Under the pieces are notes generated by a model that worked only from the letters and a program-made list of their open reading frames with translations, searched no databases and was not told the origin of the DNA. A stretch of DNA of 64,000 bases from Acidovorax sp. NO-1 (lineage in GTDB: Bacteria; Pseudomonadota; Gammaproteobacteria; Burkholderiales; Burkholderiaceae_C), in assembly GCF_000238595.1 (NCBI RefSeq), contig NZ_AGTS01000036.1, forward strand, positions 1 through 64,000, read 5' to 3'. The position numbers were made by a program, and so were the translations under genes. Positions 24,838-33,830 of this stretch are shown here, piece by piece. Numbering within the stretch: position 1 is the first letter of the stretch; every line of letters begins with the position of its first letter.

Positions 24838-25455
24838 ATGCCAGTAGTTGTTGTCGCCAATCCGAAGGGCGGGGTGGGCAAGTCCACGCTGTCCACCAAC
24901 ATCGCGGGCTACTTTGCAAGCCAGGGCCACCCCGTGATCCTGGGCGACACCGACCGGCAGCAATCCGCCCGGCTGTGGCTGGGCCTGCGCCCGCCTGCGG
25001 CGCGCCCGATCGGCAGCTGGGACACCAGCTCGGATGTGATCAGCCGCCCGCCCAAGGGCACCACGCACGCGGTGCTCGACACCCCCGCCGGCCTGCACGG
25101 CTGGCGCCTGAACGACGTGCTCAAGCTGGCCGACAAGATCATCGTGCCGCTGCAGCCCAGCGTGTTCGACATCTTTGCCACGCGCAGCTTTCTGGACCAG
25201 CTGGCCGAACACCGCCGCGCCGAAGGCGTGCAGATCGGCATCGTGGGCATGCGCGTGGACGCGCGCACCAAGGCGGCCGAGCAGCTGCACCACTTTGTGG
25301 ACAGCCTGGGATTCCCGGTGCTGGGCTATCTGCGCGACACGCAGAACTACATCCACCTGGCGGCGCATGGCCTCACGCTGTTCGACGTGGCACCCGGCCG
25401 CGTGGCGCGCGACCTGGAGCAGTGGCAAGGCATCTGTGCCTGGCTCAATTCTTGA
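24838..25455 (+). CDS. Orphan ParA-family ATPase
   Basis: About 205 residues. A deviant Walker A motif, NPKGGVGKST (about 8-17), is followed by GDTDRQQSARLWLGLR (A' region) and VLDTPAGLHGW (Walker B). It is a compact ParA/MinD ATPase without the N-terminal DNA-binding domain of plasmid ParA. No parB or parS-like gene is adjacent, so it probably positions some other cargo or protein cluster rather than the chromosome. A near-perfect AAGGAGG Shine-Dalgarno precedes the ATG at 24838. Confidence 0.88.
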   Translation: MPVVVVANPKGGVGKSTLSTNIAGYFASQGHPVILGDTDRQQSARLWLGLRPPAARPIGSWDTSSDVISRPPKGTTHAVLDTPAGLHGWRLNDVLKLADKIIVPLQPSVFDIFATRSFLDQLAEHRRAEGVQIGIVGMRVDARTKAAEQLHHFVDSLGFPVLGYLRDTQNYIHLAAHGLTLFDVAPGRVARDLEQWQGICAWLNS

Positions 25456-25551
25456 AGGACAGCGTGAAGCAGAACGTACAACCAGCCCTTCGGGAAAACA
25501 CCTGTCACCCGGCAGACAAGGCCCACAGGAGGGCAGGGCTACATTGCAGCG

Positions 25552-26016
25552 ATGAAAATCTTTCGCTCTTATTCCGAAGTCAGCGCCTGCGTGGGCCAGG
25601 AGGTCGCGGTGACCGAATGGATCACCATCACGCAGGAACAGGTCAACCTGTTTGCCCAGGCCACGGGCGACCACCAGTGGATCCATGTGGACCCCGAGCG
25701 TGCCAAGGCCGGGCCGTTTGGCGCGCCGATTGCGCACGGGTTTCTCACGCTGTCGCTGATCCCGAAGTTCTTCGAGGCGGGCCTGACCATCGAAGGCTCA
25801 CGCATGGGCGTGAACTACGGGCTCAACAAGGTGCGATTCACCGCGCCGGTGCCGGTGGGCAGCCGCTTGCGCGCGCGCCTGACGCTGCAGGCCGCCGAGC
25901 CCGTGGCGCCCGACGGCATGCAGATGACCTGGCTGGTGACGGTGGAGCGCGAGGGCTCCGACAAGCCGGTGTGCGTGGCCGAATCGCTGGCGCGCAATTT
26001 CGGCGCCCCGGCCTGA
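25552..26016 (+). CDS. MaoC-like enoyl-CoA hydratase
   Basis: About 154 residues, single hotdog domain. The hydratase-2 motif FAQATGDHQWIHVDPERA (about 35-52) holds the catalytic Asp and His, and GPFGAPIAHGFLTLSLIP completes the site. It hydrates trans-2-enoyl-CoA to (R)-3-hydroxyacyl-CoA, useful for fatty acid breakdown or PHA supply. A LysR regulator gene starts 33 bases after its stop on the same strand and could control it or other genes. Confidence 0.9.
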   Translation: MKIFRSYSEVSACVGQEVAVTEWITITQEQVNLFAQATGDHQWIHVDPERAKAGPFGAPIAHGFLTLSLIPKFFEAGLTIEGSRMGVNYGLNKVRFTAPVPVGSRLRARLTLQAAEPVAPDGMQMTWLVTVEREGSDKPVCVAESLARNFGAPA

Positions 26017-26048
26017 GCCTGGTCGCAATCGGGCAGGAGGTCTGAACC

Positions 26049-26996
26049 ATGGACCGCCTGCAAGCGATGAAAATTTTCGAGCGCGTGGTGGAAGAGGGCG
26101 GCTTTGCCGCCGCCGCCCGCGCCATGGACATGTCGCCCCCCGTGGTCACCCGCATGGTGGCCGAGCTGGAACAGCACCTGGGCACGCGCCTGCTGCAGCG
26201 CACCACCCGCAAGCTGGCGCTGACCGATGCGGGCGACGCCTACTTGCAGCGGGTGCGCGCCATCCTGCACGAGATCGACGACGCCGAAGCCGCCGCCGCA
26301 GCCAGCACGCGCGATCTGCGCGGCACCATCCGTATCGTGGCGGCGCCGGTGCTGGCCACCAATTTTCTCGCGCCGATGGTGGCCGCCTGGCATGCGCGTC
26401 ACCCCAAGGTCATGCTGGACATCAATGTGGATGCCTACGCATCCAGCCGGGTGGATGAGTTCGACGTCACCATCATGGTGGCGGCCGAAGACTTTGACGC
26501 CAACATCGTGGCGCGCCCTTTGCTGCAGGGTGAAGCCATCGTGCTGGCCGCGCCCGGCTACCTGCAGCGCAAGGGCACGCCGCGCATCCCGCAGGATCTG
26601 GCAGACCACGACCACCTGCGTGACTCCAGCGCTCCCGTGCGCGCCCAGATGGGGCCCGGCCGCAAGCTGCGCCTGCAGTCGCTGCGCACGGGCGTGCCGG
26701 ATGCCGAGGTGGAGGCGCCTGCCGTGCTGCAATCGGTGAGCACCGAGCTCTTGATGCGTGCCGGGGTGGACGGCATGGGCGTGGTGGTCACGTCGCGCCT
26801 GCTGGCCGAAGAGCACCTGGCGCGGGGGGAGCTTGTGCATGTGCTGCCCGACTGGATCTTCTCCCGCTACACCATCTATGCGGCGTTGCCGTCAGGCCGC
26901 ATGCTGCCTGCGCGCACCCGGGTGTTTCTCGACTTTTTGTCGGAACACGTGCCCCTGGCCATGGCGGAGCAGCCGGGGCTGGCTCAGCCGAGCTGA
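26049..26996 (+). CDS. LysR-family transcriptional regulator
   Basis: About 315 residues. An N-terminal winged HTH (MKIFERVVEEGGFAAAARAMDMSPPVVTRMVAELEQHLGTRLLQRTTRKLALT, residues about 6-60 in full) is followed by a LysR substrate-binding domain (about 90-295) that includes an LDINVDAYASSRVDEFDVTI region. The target and inducer are unknown. It follows maoC on the same strand. Its 3' end overlaps that of the convergent trmL by 13 bases. Confidence 0.9.
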   Translation: MDRLQAMKIFERVVEEGGFAAAARAMDMSPPVVTRMVAELEQHLGTRLLQRTTRKLALTDAGDAYLQRVRAILHEIDDAEAAAAASTRDLRGTIRIVAAPVLATNFLAPMVAAWHARHPKVMLDINVDAYASSRVDEFDVTIMVAAEDFDANIVARPLLQGEAIVLAAPGYLQRKGTPRIPQDLADHDHLRDSSAPVRAQMGPGRKLRLQSLRTGVPDAEVEAPAVLQSVSTELLMRAGVDGMGVVVTSRLLAEEHLARGELVHVLPDWIFSRYTIYAALPSGRMLPARTRVFLDFLSEHVPLAMAEQPGLAQPS

Positions 26997-27511
26997 GCGA
27001 AACCGCTGATGATGGTGCCTTCGGGCTCCACGGCCACCTCGCCATCGGGCGTGGCAAAGCTGTTTTGCCGCCAGCCTTCAAACACCGTCACGGCCACGGC
27101 ATTGGACAGGTTCAGGCTTCGCTGGCCCGCCACCATGGGCAGGCGAAGCCGCTGTGCGGGTGGAAAGCTTTCGCGCAGCTCGGGCGGAAGCCCCCGTGTT
27201 TCCGCGCCGAACACCATCCAGTCTCCGGGCAGAAAGCAGGTGGTGTAGACCGATTGCGAGCCATGGGTGGTCATGGCAAACATGCGGGCCGGGTCAGGCT
27301 GGGCATCGCGCAAAAAGGCCGTCCATCCGGCGTGGCGCTGGACCTGGGCGTATTCGTGGTAGTCCAGCCCGGCGCGGCGCATCTGCCGGTCTTCCATGGA
27401 GAATCCCAGGGGCTCGATCAGGTGCAGGGTGCAACCCGTGTTGGCCGCGAGGCGAATGACGTTCCCGGTGTTGGGCGGGATCTCGGGCTCGACAAGGACG
27501 ATATGAAACAT
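26984..27511 (-). CDS. trmL: tRNA (cytidine/uridine-34-2'-O)-methyltransferase TrmL
   Basis: About 175 residues, minimal SPOUT methyltransferase. PEIPPNTGNVIRLAANTG (about 8-25), MRRAGLDYHEYA, MVFGAETRGLP (about 110-120) and the C-terminal knot RLPMVAGQRSLNLSNAVAV are diagnostic for TrmL. It methylates the wobble ribose of tRNA-Leu species using SAM. The ATG at 27511 (MFHIVLVEPEI) fits family starts; in-frame ATGs at 27520 and 27526 are possible. Confidence 0.93.
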   Translation of the reverse strand: MFHIVLVEPEIPPNTGNVIRLAANTGCTLHLIEPLGFSMEDRQMRRAGLDYHEYAQVQRHAGWTAFLRDAQPDPARMFAMTTHGSQSVYTTCFLPGDWMVFGAETRGLPPELRESFPPAQRLRLPMVAGQRSLNLSNAVAVTVFEGWRQNSFATPDGEVAVEPEGTIISGFAQLG

Positions 27512-27602
27512 GCCTGCCATTGTCATCGGGCGGCGTGTGAGTAAGGCAACCGCTCGTAATCAAAAGTATCCCTTTTGTCTCTCGCTCCCTTCCGCAGGCC
27601 TT

Positions 27603-28325
27603 TCAATCCAGCCCGGTGCGCGCCAGAACGGCGGCCGTGACATGCGCCACCCCCGCTTCGCGCAGGGCCAGCGTGGCAGCTTCCAGGGTGGCACCGGTGG
27701 TCATCACATCGTCCACCAGCACCACGCGCTGGCCGCGCAGGCTGGCAGCATGGCCCGGCTCCAGGGCAAAAGCCCCGCGCAGGTTTCGCAGGCGCTGCGC
27801 CCTGGGCAGGCTGCTTTGCGCCTCGGTGGCGTGCAGGCGCAGCAGCGTCTGGGGGTCGGTCTTGGGGCCCGCCAGATGCCGCGCCAGCAGGGCCGACTGG
27901 TTGAAGCCCCTCTCGCGCAGCCGCTCGGTGGACAGGGGCACGGGGATGACCCGGTCTGCAGCTTCCACGGCGGGCTCCATCCACGGTGTGCTGCGCATCA
28001 GCAGGGCCAGTGCCCGGGCCCATCCCGGATCGCCGCGAAACTTGAACTGCGCCAGTGCATCGGCCCAAGGGTAGGCGTAGTCCACCGCAGCAAGGCAGCC
28101 GTCAAAGCTGGGCGGGCTCTGAATGCAGGCCCCGCAGATGGATACGCCCGCAGGCACCCGCAGGGCGCAGCGCTGGCAACGCGTGGCAGGCTGTGCAAAT
28201 CGCGCCACGCAGGCCTCGCACACACGCTGCGAGGGCCATGCGTGGCAAAACGAACACTGGCTGGGCACTTTGCCGGCCCATGCACGAAGGTGGCGCGAAA
28301 TCCCCGTCAGACCCGTAAAAAGCAT
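27603..28325 (-). CDS. ComF-family phosphoribosyltransferase-like protein
   Basis: About 240 residues. The N-terminus has Cys pairs forming a probable zinc ribbon (CSFC, CEAC, CQRC, CGAC within residues 24-68). The PRTase domain follows with VIPVPLSTERLRERGFNQSALLA and the PRPP loop VVLVDDVMTTGAT (about 198-210). ComF proteins are needed for DNA uptake in competent bacteria, and relatives are annotated as amidophosphoribosyltransferases. It is divergent from the methyltransferase gene with a 23-base gap between start codons. Confidence 0.9.
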   Translation of the reverse strand: MLFTGLTGISRHLRAWAGKVPSQCSFCHAWPSQRVCEACVARFAQPATRCQRCALRVPAGVSICGACIQSPPSFDGCLAAVDYAYPWADALAQFKFRGDPGWARALALLMRSTPWMEPAVEAADRVIPVPLSTERLRERGFNQSALLARHLAGPKTDPQTLLRLHATEAQSSLPRAQRLRNLRGAFALEPGHAASLRGQRVVLVDDVMTTGATLEAATLALREAGVAHVTAAVLARTGLD

Positions 28326-28348
28326 GAATCAATATACTCGCGCGGCCC

Positions 28349-29251
28349 ATGTCCTCCGAGCGTCCCCCCACCATTGATCCCGTTGCCGCGGCCCGCTGGC
28401 ATGCAGCGGCCCCGGCCTTATCTCCCTGGCTGCACGAGGAGGTTGCGCGCCGCATGGAGGACCGCCTGCAGTGGATTCGCCAGGCTCCGCAGTCGTGGTG
28501 CCACTGGGATGCGGTGCGCGGCGGCCTGCAGGCGCATGCCCTGGTGAGCGCGCGCTATCCCAAGGCGCGCTGCCAGATCTACGAAACAGCGCCCCGTTGC
28601 GAAGCGGTTGCCCGGCAGGCGCTGGCCAAGCCCTGGTGGAGCCCAGCGCGTTGGAGCGCACCCAGCCCGCAACTGGGTGCGCCTGCGGACGGGAGTGTGC
28701 AAATGCTCTGGGCCAACATGGCGCTGCACACGGCGGCCGACCCGCAGGCGCTGATCGCGCAATGGCACCGTGCTCTCGCGGTGGATGGCTACCTGATGTT
28801 CTCGTGCCTGGGGCCTGATACCTTGCGTGAGCTGCATGCGGTGTATTCCGAGCTCGGCTGGCCACCGGCGGGCCACGCTTTCACCGACATGCACGACTGG
28901 GGTGACATGCTGGTGCACGCCGGTTTTGCCGAGCCGGTGATGGACATGGAGCGCATCACCCTCACGTTTGCCGCCCCCGAGCGGCTGGTGCAGGAACTGC
29001 GGGAACTGGGTTGCAATCTTCATCCTGATCGCTTTCCCTCATTGCGCGGGCGCCGCTGGCGCGACAAGCTCTACCAGGTGCTCTCGAATCGGCTGGCAGA
29101 TCCGGACAATTCAGGTCAGTTGGCACTGACTTTCGAGATCATCTACGGGCATGCTTTCAAGCCCGCACCGCGCGTGCGCGTGAGTCCCAGCAGTGCGGTT
29201 TCGCTCCAGGACATGCGCAGCATGCTGCGCAAAAACGGCAAAGAGGGCTGA
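28349..29251 (+). CDS. BioC-like methyltransferase with degenerate SAM motif
   Basis: About 300 residues. The C-terminal half resembles BioC: LMFSCLGPDTLRELHAVYSELG (about 150-171), FTDMHDWGDMLVHAGFAEPVMDMERI, and ERLVQELRELGCN. The N-terminal part should hold the Gly-rich SAM motif (LDLGCGTG in BioC), but the aligned region reads HWDAVRGGLQAHALVSARYP, lacking it. It may bind SAM differently or not at all. No other biotin genes are near. Function is therefore uncertain despite the similarity. Confidence 0.7.
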   Translation: MSSERPPTIDPVAAARWHAAAPALSPWLHEEVARRMEDRLQWIRQAPQSWCHWDAVRGGLQAHALVSARYPKARCQIYETAPRCEAVARQALAKPWWSPARWSAPSPQLGAPADGSVQMLWANMALHTAADPQALIAQWHRALAVDGYLMFSCLGPDTLRELHAVYSELGWPPAGHAFTDMHDWGDMLVHAGFAEPVMDMERITLTFAAPERLVQELRELGCNLHPDRFPSLRGRRWRDKLYQVLSNRLADPDNSGQLALTFEIIYGHAFKPAPRVRVSPSSAVSLQDMRSMLRKNGKEG

Positions 29252-29403
29252 CGTGTAACCTCCTGTCAATGACATGGAACAAGGCACGCTACAATTCAAG
29301 GTTATTGAGATTTCGGGCATCTTCCCGCGCAACTTTGCCAGCTGTGCCAGTCACGCCCAGTGTGTGATGCGCAGTGCAGTCGGCAGTCTTGTGAGCACAT
29401 CGG

Positions 29404-29880
29404 GTGACGGGTTTGGTTTTTCAATTTGCCACGGTGTCGGGTCAAGGCATTGACTGGCGTCTGGGTCGCAATTGCTCGGTCACTCCGGTGCAATTGGGCT
29501 GGATGTACTTGTCGTTGTGCGTGGTGTCACTGGGGATAGCGACATTCTTCTGGATGCTCGGCGCCCGCCTGGTGATGCCTTTTGCATGGCTCGAAATGGT
29601 GGCGGTAGGGATTGCGTTCGCCATGTACGGTCGCCATGCGGCGGATGGCGAGAGGATTTCACTGCAGGGTTCGCGCCTTGTGGTGGAGCTGGAGACAGCA
29701 GGCAAGCTGAAGCGTGCCGAGTTTGATCGGAGCCGGGTTCGGGTCGAGCCCAAGACCGGTGACCGTTCGCTCATCATGTTGTCGGCGCAGGGTCGGACCG
29801 TTGAAGTGGGGCGCTATGTGCGCCCCGAACTTCGACCGGCCCTGGCATCGGAGATCCGCATGGCCTTGCGCGCTGCCTGA
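29404..29880 (+). CDS. DUF2244 membrane protein next to the oxidase genes
   Basis: About 158 residues. An N-terminal soluble stretch, two close membrane helices (about 31-75, LGWMYLSLCVVSLGIATFFWML and MPFAWLEMVAVGIAFAMYG), then a cytoplasmic tail with GSRLVVELE and RVEPKTGDRSLIML. This is the DUF2244 pattern. The family is often found just upstream of ctaC in beta-proteobacteria, which suggests a role with cytochrome oxidase, unproven. The start is GTG at 29404. Confidence 0.8.
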   Translation: MTGLVFQFATVSGQGIDWRLGRNCSVTPVQLGWMYLSLCVVSLGIATFFWMLGARLVMPFAWLEMVAVGIAFAMYGRHAADGERISLQGSRLVVELETAGKLKRAEFDRSRVRVEPKTGDRSLIMLSAQGRTVEVGRYVRPELRPALASEIRMALRAA

Positions 29881-29939
29881 CCCCATGCAGGTGCGCCCAA
29901 GGGATTGGTTAAATTGAGGCTTAGAAGTAAGTGAGAACT

Positions 29940-31109
29940 ATGAAGAGCATTTCCAACAAACTGGCTTCTCTGCTGCTGATTGCCGGTGCATGGGTGGGCT
30001 CTGCGGCCCACGCCGTCCAGGATCTGCCTGGAGGCCCTGCAGTCAACCAGCTGAACCTGCATCCCCCGGTGACCAAGATTGCGGAAGAGCAGCACTTTCT
30101 GCACTGGATGATGCTGATCATCTGCACGGTGATCTTTGTTGCAGTGTTCTCCGTGATGTTCTATTCGATCTGGAAGCACCGCCGTTCCAAGGGCGCCAAG
30201 TCGGCCAATTTCCATGAGTCAGTGACTGTTGAAGTCGTCTGGACCGTGATTCCTTTCATCATCGTGATCCTGATGGCGCTGCCAGCCACCAAGGTGCTGG
30301 TGGCCCAGAAGGACACCACCAACGCCGATGTGACCATCAAAACCACCGGCTACCAGTGGAAGTGGGGTTACGACTACATCACGGGTGAGGGCGAAGGCAT
30401 CGGATTCATCTCTACCCTGGACAGCAGCCACCGCGTTATGTCCGACAGCGGCAATGTCAAGGATGCCCCGGCCAACTACCTGCTGAAGGTGGACAACCCC
30501 ATGGTGGTGCCGGTGGGCAAGAAGATCCGCATCATCACGACTGCCAATGACGTGATCCACGCGTTCATGGTGCCGGCGTTCGGTATCAAGCAGGATGCCA
30601 TTCCCGGTTTTGTGCGCGACACCTGGTTCCGTGCTGAGAAGATTGGTGATTACTACGGCCAGTGTGCCGAGCTGTGCGGCAAGGAGCACGCTTACATGCC
30701 CATCCACGTAAAGGTGGTGTCCGCCGAGGATTACACCGCCTGGGTGGGCGAGCAAAAGAAGCTTGCCGCAGCCAAGCTGGATGACCCCAGCAAGGTGTGG
30801 GCCCTGGGTGACCTGGTTCAACGCGGCGAAAAGGTCTATGCGGCCAATTGCGCTGCCTGCCACCAGGCCAACGGCAAGGGCGCGGGTCCGATCAAGCCGC
30901 TGGACGGCTCGGCAGTAGTGCTCGATGCCGACCACGCCAAGCAGATCGACATCCTTCTCAAGGGCGCGGCCAACGGCGCGATGCCTGCGTGGGCGCAGCT
31001 GAGCGACACCGATATTGCCGCCGTGGCCACCTACACGAAGAATTCCTGGTCCAACAAGACCGGCCAACTGGTGCAGCCTTCGGAAGTCGTGGCCCAGCGT
31101 GGCAAGTAA
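29940..31109 (+). CDS. ctaC: Cytochrome c oxidase subunit II with fused cytochrome c
   Basis: About 389 residues: a signal peptide, two membrane helices (about 45-110), then the periplasmic CuA cupredoxin with VIHAFMVPAFG and CAELCGKEHAYMPIHV ligands (CxxxC, His, Met near 240-260). A C-terminal c-type heme domain follows, with NCAACHQANG near residue 303 and distal Met in GAMPAWAQL. This is a caa3-type subunit II that accepts electrons from cytochrome c. It is first of the structural block; ctaD begins 30 bases later. ATG at 29940 is preferred to GTG at 29931. Confidence 0.95.
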   Translation: MKSISNKLASLLLIAGAWVGSAAHAVQDLPGGPAVNQLNLHPPVTKIAEEQHFLHWMMLIICTVIFVAVFSVMFYSIWKHRRSKGAKSANFHESVTVEVVWTVIPFIIVILMALPATKVLVAQKDTTNADVTIKTTGYQWKWGYDYITGEGEGIGFISTLDSSHRVMSDSGNVKDAPANYLLKVDNPMVVPVGKKIRIITTANDVIHAFMVPAFGIKQDAIPGFVRDTWFRAEKIGDYYGQCAELCGKEHAYMPIHVKVVSAEDYTAWVGEQKKLAAAKLDDPSKVWALGDLVQRGEKVYAANCAACHQANGKGAGPIKPLDGSAVVLDADHAKQIDILLKGAANGAMPAWAQLSDTDIAAVATYTKNSWSNKTGQLVQPSEVVAQRGK

Positions 31110-31139
31110 TCACCGCCCCAACGTATTGAGGAATCCAAC

Positions 31140-32771
31140 ATGAGCGCAGTTCTGGACAACCACGGTCACGCGGGCGACCACGCACACGACGACCACGGCC
31201 ACCACGGACCCACCGGCTGGCGCCGCTGGGTGTACGCCACCAACCACAAGGACATCGGTACGCTGTACCTGCTGTTCTCCTTCACCATGCTGATGATCGG
31301 CGGCGTCCTGGCGCTGCTGATCCGTGCCGAACTGTTCCAGCCCGGCCTGCAGCTGGTGAACCCCGAGCTGTTCAACCAGCTCACCACCATGCACGGTCTG
31401 ATCATGGTGTTCGGTGCCATCATGCCGGCCTTTGTGGGCTTTGCGAACTGGATGATCCCGCTGCAGATCGGGGCATCCGACATGGCGTTCGCACGCATGA
31501 ACAACTTCAGCTTCTGGCTGATGATTCCTGCCGCTCTCATGCTCGTGGCCTCGTTCTTCATGCCTGGCGGCGCTCCCGCGGCAGGCTGGACGCTGTATGC
31601 GCCGCTGACGCTGCAGATGGGACCCTCCATGGATGCGGGCATCTTCGCGATGCACATCCTCGGTGCTTCGTCCATCATGGGCTCGATCAACATCATCGTG
31701 ACCATCCTGAACATGCGTGCCCCCGGCATGACGCTGATGAAGATGCCCATGTTCGCCTGGACCTGGCTCATCACCGCCTACCTGCTGATCGCTGTGATGC
31801 CTGTGCTGGCCGGTGCCATCACCATGACGCTGACGGACCGTCACTTCGGCACCAGCTTCTTCAATCCCGCCGGTGGCGGTGACCCGGTGATGTACCAGCA
31901 CATCTTCTGGTTCTTCGGCCATCCCGAGGTCTACATCATGATCTTGCCGGCCTTCGGCATCATCAGCCAGATCGTTCCTGCCTTTGCCCGCAAGAAGCTG
32001 TTTGGTTACGCCTCCATGGTTTACGCGACATCGTCCATCGCCATCCTGTCGTTCATCGTGTGGGCCCACCACATGTTCACGACCGGCATGCCTGTGACGG
32101 GTCAGCTGTTCTTCATGTACGCCACCATGCTGATCTCCGTGCCCACGGCCGTGAAGATCTTCAACTGGATCGCTACCATGTGGCGCGGCTCCATGACGTT
32201 TGAAACCCCCATGCTGTTTGCGGTGGGTTTCATCTTCGTGTTCACCATGGGCGGCTTCACCGGCCTGATCCTGGCGATGGCTCCGATCGACATCCAGCTG
32301 CAAGACACCTACTATGTGGTCGCCCACTTCCACTATGTGCTGGTGGCGGGTTCGCTGTTCTCCATGTTTGCTGGCGTGTACTACTGGCTGCCCAAGTGGA
32401 CGGGGGTGATGTACTCTGAAACGCGTGGTCAGATTCACTTCTGGTCGTCGCTCATCTTCTTCAACATCACGTTCTTCCCGATGCACTTCCTGGGTCTGGC
32501 CGGCATGCCCCGTCGCTACGCCGACTACCCCATGCAGTTTGCTGATTTCAATGCCATCGCCTCGGTGGGTGCGCTTGGCTTTGGTCTGGCCCAGGTGTAT
32601 TTCTTTGTGGCTGTGGTCATCCCCGCCATGCGTGGCAAGGGCGAAAAAGCTGCGGCCAAGCCATGGGATGGCGCCGAGGGTCTGGAATGGGAAGTTCCCT
32701 CGCCAGCGCCTTTCCACACGTTTGAAAACCCGCCCAAGCTGGACGCTACGGCAACCCGCGTGATCGGTTGA
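31140..32771 (+). CDS. ctaD: Cytochrome c oxidase subunit I
   Basis: About 543 residues and 12 membrane helices of the heme-copper oxidase family. Visible ligands and channels: [10 protein letters not shown] (low-spin heme His), [18 protein letters not shown] (CuB His and cross-linked Tyr), [13 protein letters not shown] (CuB His pair and K-channel), and [13 protein letters not shown] (heme ligands). It reduces oxygen to water while pumping protons. A His-rich N-terminal stretch (about residues 4-24) is present. The next gene, a 38-residue peptide, starts six bases after its stop. Confidence 0.97.
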   Translation: MSAVLDNHGHAGDHAHDDHGHHGPTGWRRWVYATNHKDIGTLYLLFSFTMLMIGGVLALLIRAELFQPGLQLVNPELFNQLTTMHGLIMVFGAIMPAFVGFANWMIPLQIGASDMAFARMNNFSFWLMIPAALMLVASFFMPGGAPAAGWTLYAPLTLQMGPSMDAGIFAMHILGASSIMGSINIIVTILNMRAPGMTLMKMPMFAWTWLITAYLLIAVMPVLAGAITMTLTDRHFGTSFFNPAGGGDPVMYQHIFWFFGHPEVYIMILPAFGIISQIVPAFARKKLFGYASMVYATSSIAILSFIVWAHHMFTTGMPVTGQLFFMYATMLISVPTAVKIFNWIATMWRGSMTFETPMLFAVGFIFVFTMGGFTGLILAMAPIDIQLQDTYYVVAHFHYVLVAGSLFSMFAGVYYWLPKWTGVMYSETRGQIHFWSSLIFFNITFFPMHFLGLAGMPRRYADYPMQFADFNAIASVGALGFGLAQVYFFVAVVIPAMRGKGEKAAAKPWDGAEGLEWEVPSPAPFHTFENPPKLDATATRVIG

Positions 32772-32776
32772 GCACC

Positions 32777-32893
32777 ATGGCCATGACACCCGAACAAAAA
32801 AAGAGCAACCTGCGGATGGCACTGATCCTGGCATCGGTGGCCGTGGTGTTCTTTGTCGGGTTTGTGGTCAAAGTGTTTGTGCTGTCCCGCTGA
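32777..32893 (+). CDS. Cytochrome oxidase small assembly protein (38 residues)
   Basis: A 38-codon gene with a Lys-rich start (TPEQKKSNLRMA) and a single membrane helix (LILASVAVVFFVGFVVKVFVL). It sits six bases after ctaD and 13 before ctaG, exactly where beta-proteobacteria encode a tiny oxidase-associated membrane protein. It probably helps copper insertion or assembly of subunit I with CtaG; direct evidence is not in the sequence. Confidence 0.82.
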   Translation: MAMTPEQKKSNLRMALILASVAVVFFVGFVVKVFVLSR

Positions 32894-32905
32894 GCCGCAC
32901 CTGCC

Positions 32906-33541
32906 ATGAGCCTGCACCGCGAAAACGCCAAGATGGTCGGCAAGCTGGTCGTGATTGCGGCTGGCATGTTTGCCTTCGGCTATGTGTTGATTCCCATCTA
33001 CAAGCACATCTGCGAAATGACGGGTATCAACATCCTGTCGCTGTCAGAGCGCCAGGTGCCAGGCAACGGCGTAGCAGGCAAGGACGTGAAGGTGCCTGCG
33101 AACACGCAGGTCGACAGGTCCCGCACGATCACCGTGGAGTTCGACGCCAACGCGCGTGGCCCCTGGGATTTCAAACCTGCGCAGCGTTCTGTGCAGGTTC
33201 ATCCGGGCGAACTGACGACAGTGATGTACGAGTTCCAGAACATCCAGAACCGTCGCATGGCCGCCCAGGCGATCCCCAGTTACGCGCCACGCCAGGCTGC
33301 AGCGCACTTCAACAAGCTGGAGTGTTTCTGTTTCAACCAGTACGTGCTGGAGCCGGGTGAGAAAAAAGAATGGCCGGTGGCTTTCGTGATTGACCCACGA
33401 CTGTCCAAGGATGTCACCACCATCACGCTGTCGTACACGTTTTTTGAGGTGGGTGGCAAAACGCCCCCCGCACCCGAGTCTACGGCCGCAATCGGATTTT
33501 CGCTGCCTGCAACAGCCCCCGTGCAGGGGGCGGGATCGTGA
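32906..33541 (+). CDS. ctaG: Cytochrome c oxidase assembly protein CtaG (Cox11)
   Basis: About 211 residues: one N-terminal membrane helix (about 14-35), then a periplasmic Ig-like domain. The copper site CFCFNQ (in LECFCFNQYVLEPGE, about 135) is intact and the DPRL...ITLSYTFFEV end is typical. It delivers copper to the CuB site of subunit I. Its last bases overlap the start of the DUF2970 gene (GTGA). Confidence 0.94.
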   Translation: MSLHRENAKMVGKLVVIAAGMFAFGYVLIPIYKHICEMTGINILSLSERQVPGNGVAGKDVKVPANTQVDRSRTITVEFDANARGPWDFKPAQRSVQVHPGELTTVMYEFQNIQNRRMAAQAIPSYAPRQAAAHFNKLECFCFNQYVLEPGEKKEWPVAFVIDPRLSKDVTTITLSYTFFEVGGKTPPAPESTAAIGFSLPATAPVQGAGS

Positions 33542-33765
33542 ACATGCCGCTGAATGGCCCGGCAGCCGACAAACCCCATGCACGCAAGGGGTCGCTGGTG
33601 CGAACCGTGCGGGCTGTGGCGTGGTCACTGATCGGCCTGCGCAAAGGCAGCGAGTACCAGCAGGATGTGGAAAAACTCAATCCGTTGCACATCATCGTGG
33701 TGGGGCTGGTTGCGGTGTTTTTGTTGGTGATTGGCCTGATCGGGCTGGTTAACTGGATAGTGTGA
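33538..33765 (+). CDS. DUF2970 small membrane protein
   Basis: About 75 residues: a basic amphipathic N-terminal half (ARKGSLVRTVRAVAWSLIGLRKGSEYQQD) and one C-terminal helix (LHIIVVGLVAVFLLVIGLIGLVNWIV). This is the DUF2970 form, common between ctaG and ctaE in beta-proteobacteria, so an oxidase-assembly role is likely but unproven. GTG at 33538 overlaps the ctaG stop; ATG at 33544 is the alternative. Confidence 0.8.
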   Translation: MNMPLNGPAADKPHARKGSLVRTVRAVAWSLIGLRKGSEYQQDVEKLNPLHIIVVGLVAVFLLVIGLIGLVNWIV

Positions 33766-33830
33766 GTTGGTTGTTGGTCCGCGTACCGAATACAAAGCTG
33801 AAAACAAAGATTTGAGAGTCAGGAGCTGAA

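Noticed and set aside
31110-32834. A 574-codon minus-strand frame over ctaD
   Set aside because: It is antisense to subunit I, one of the most conserved proteins here; it has no domain features.
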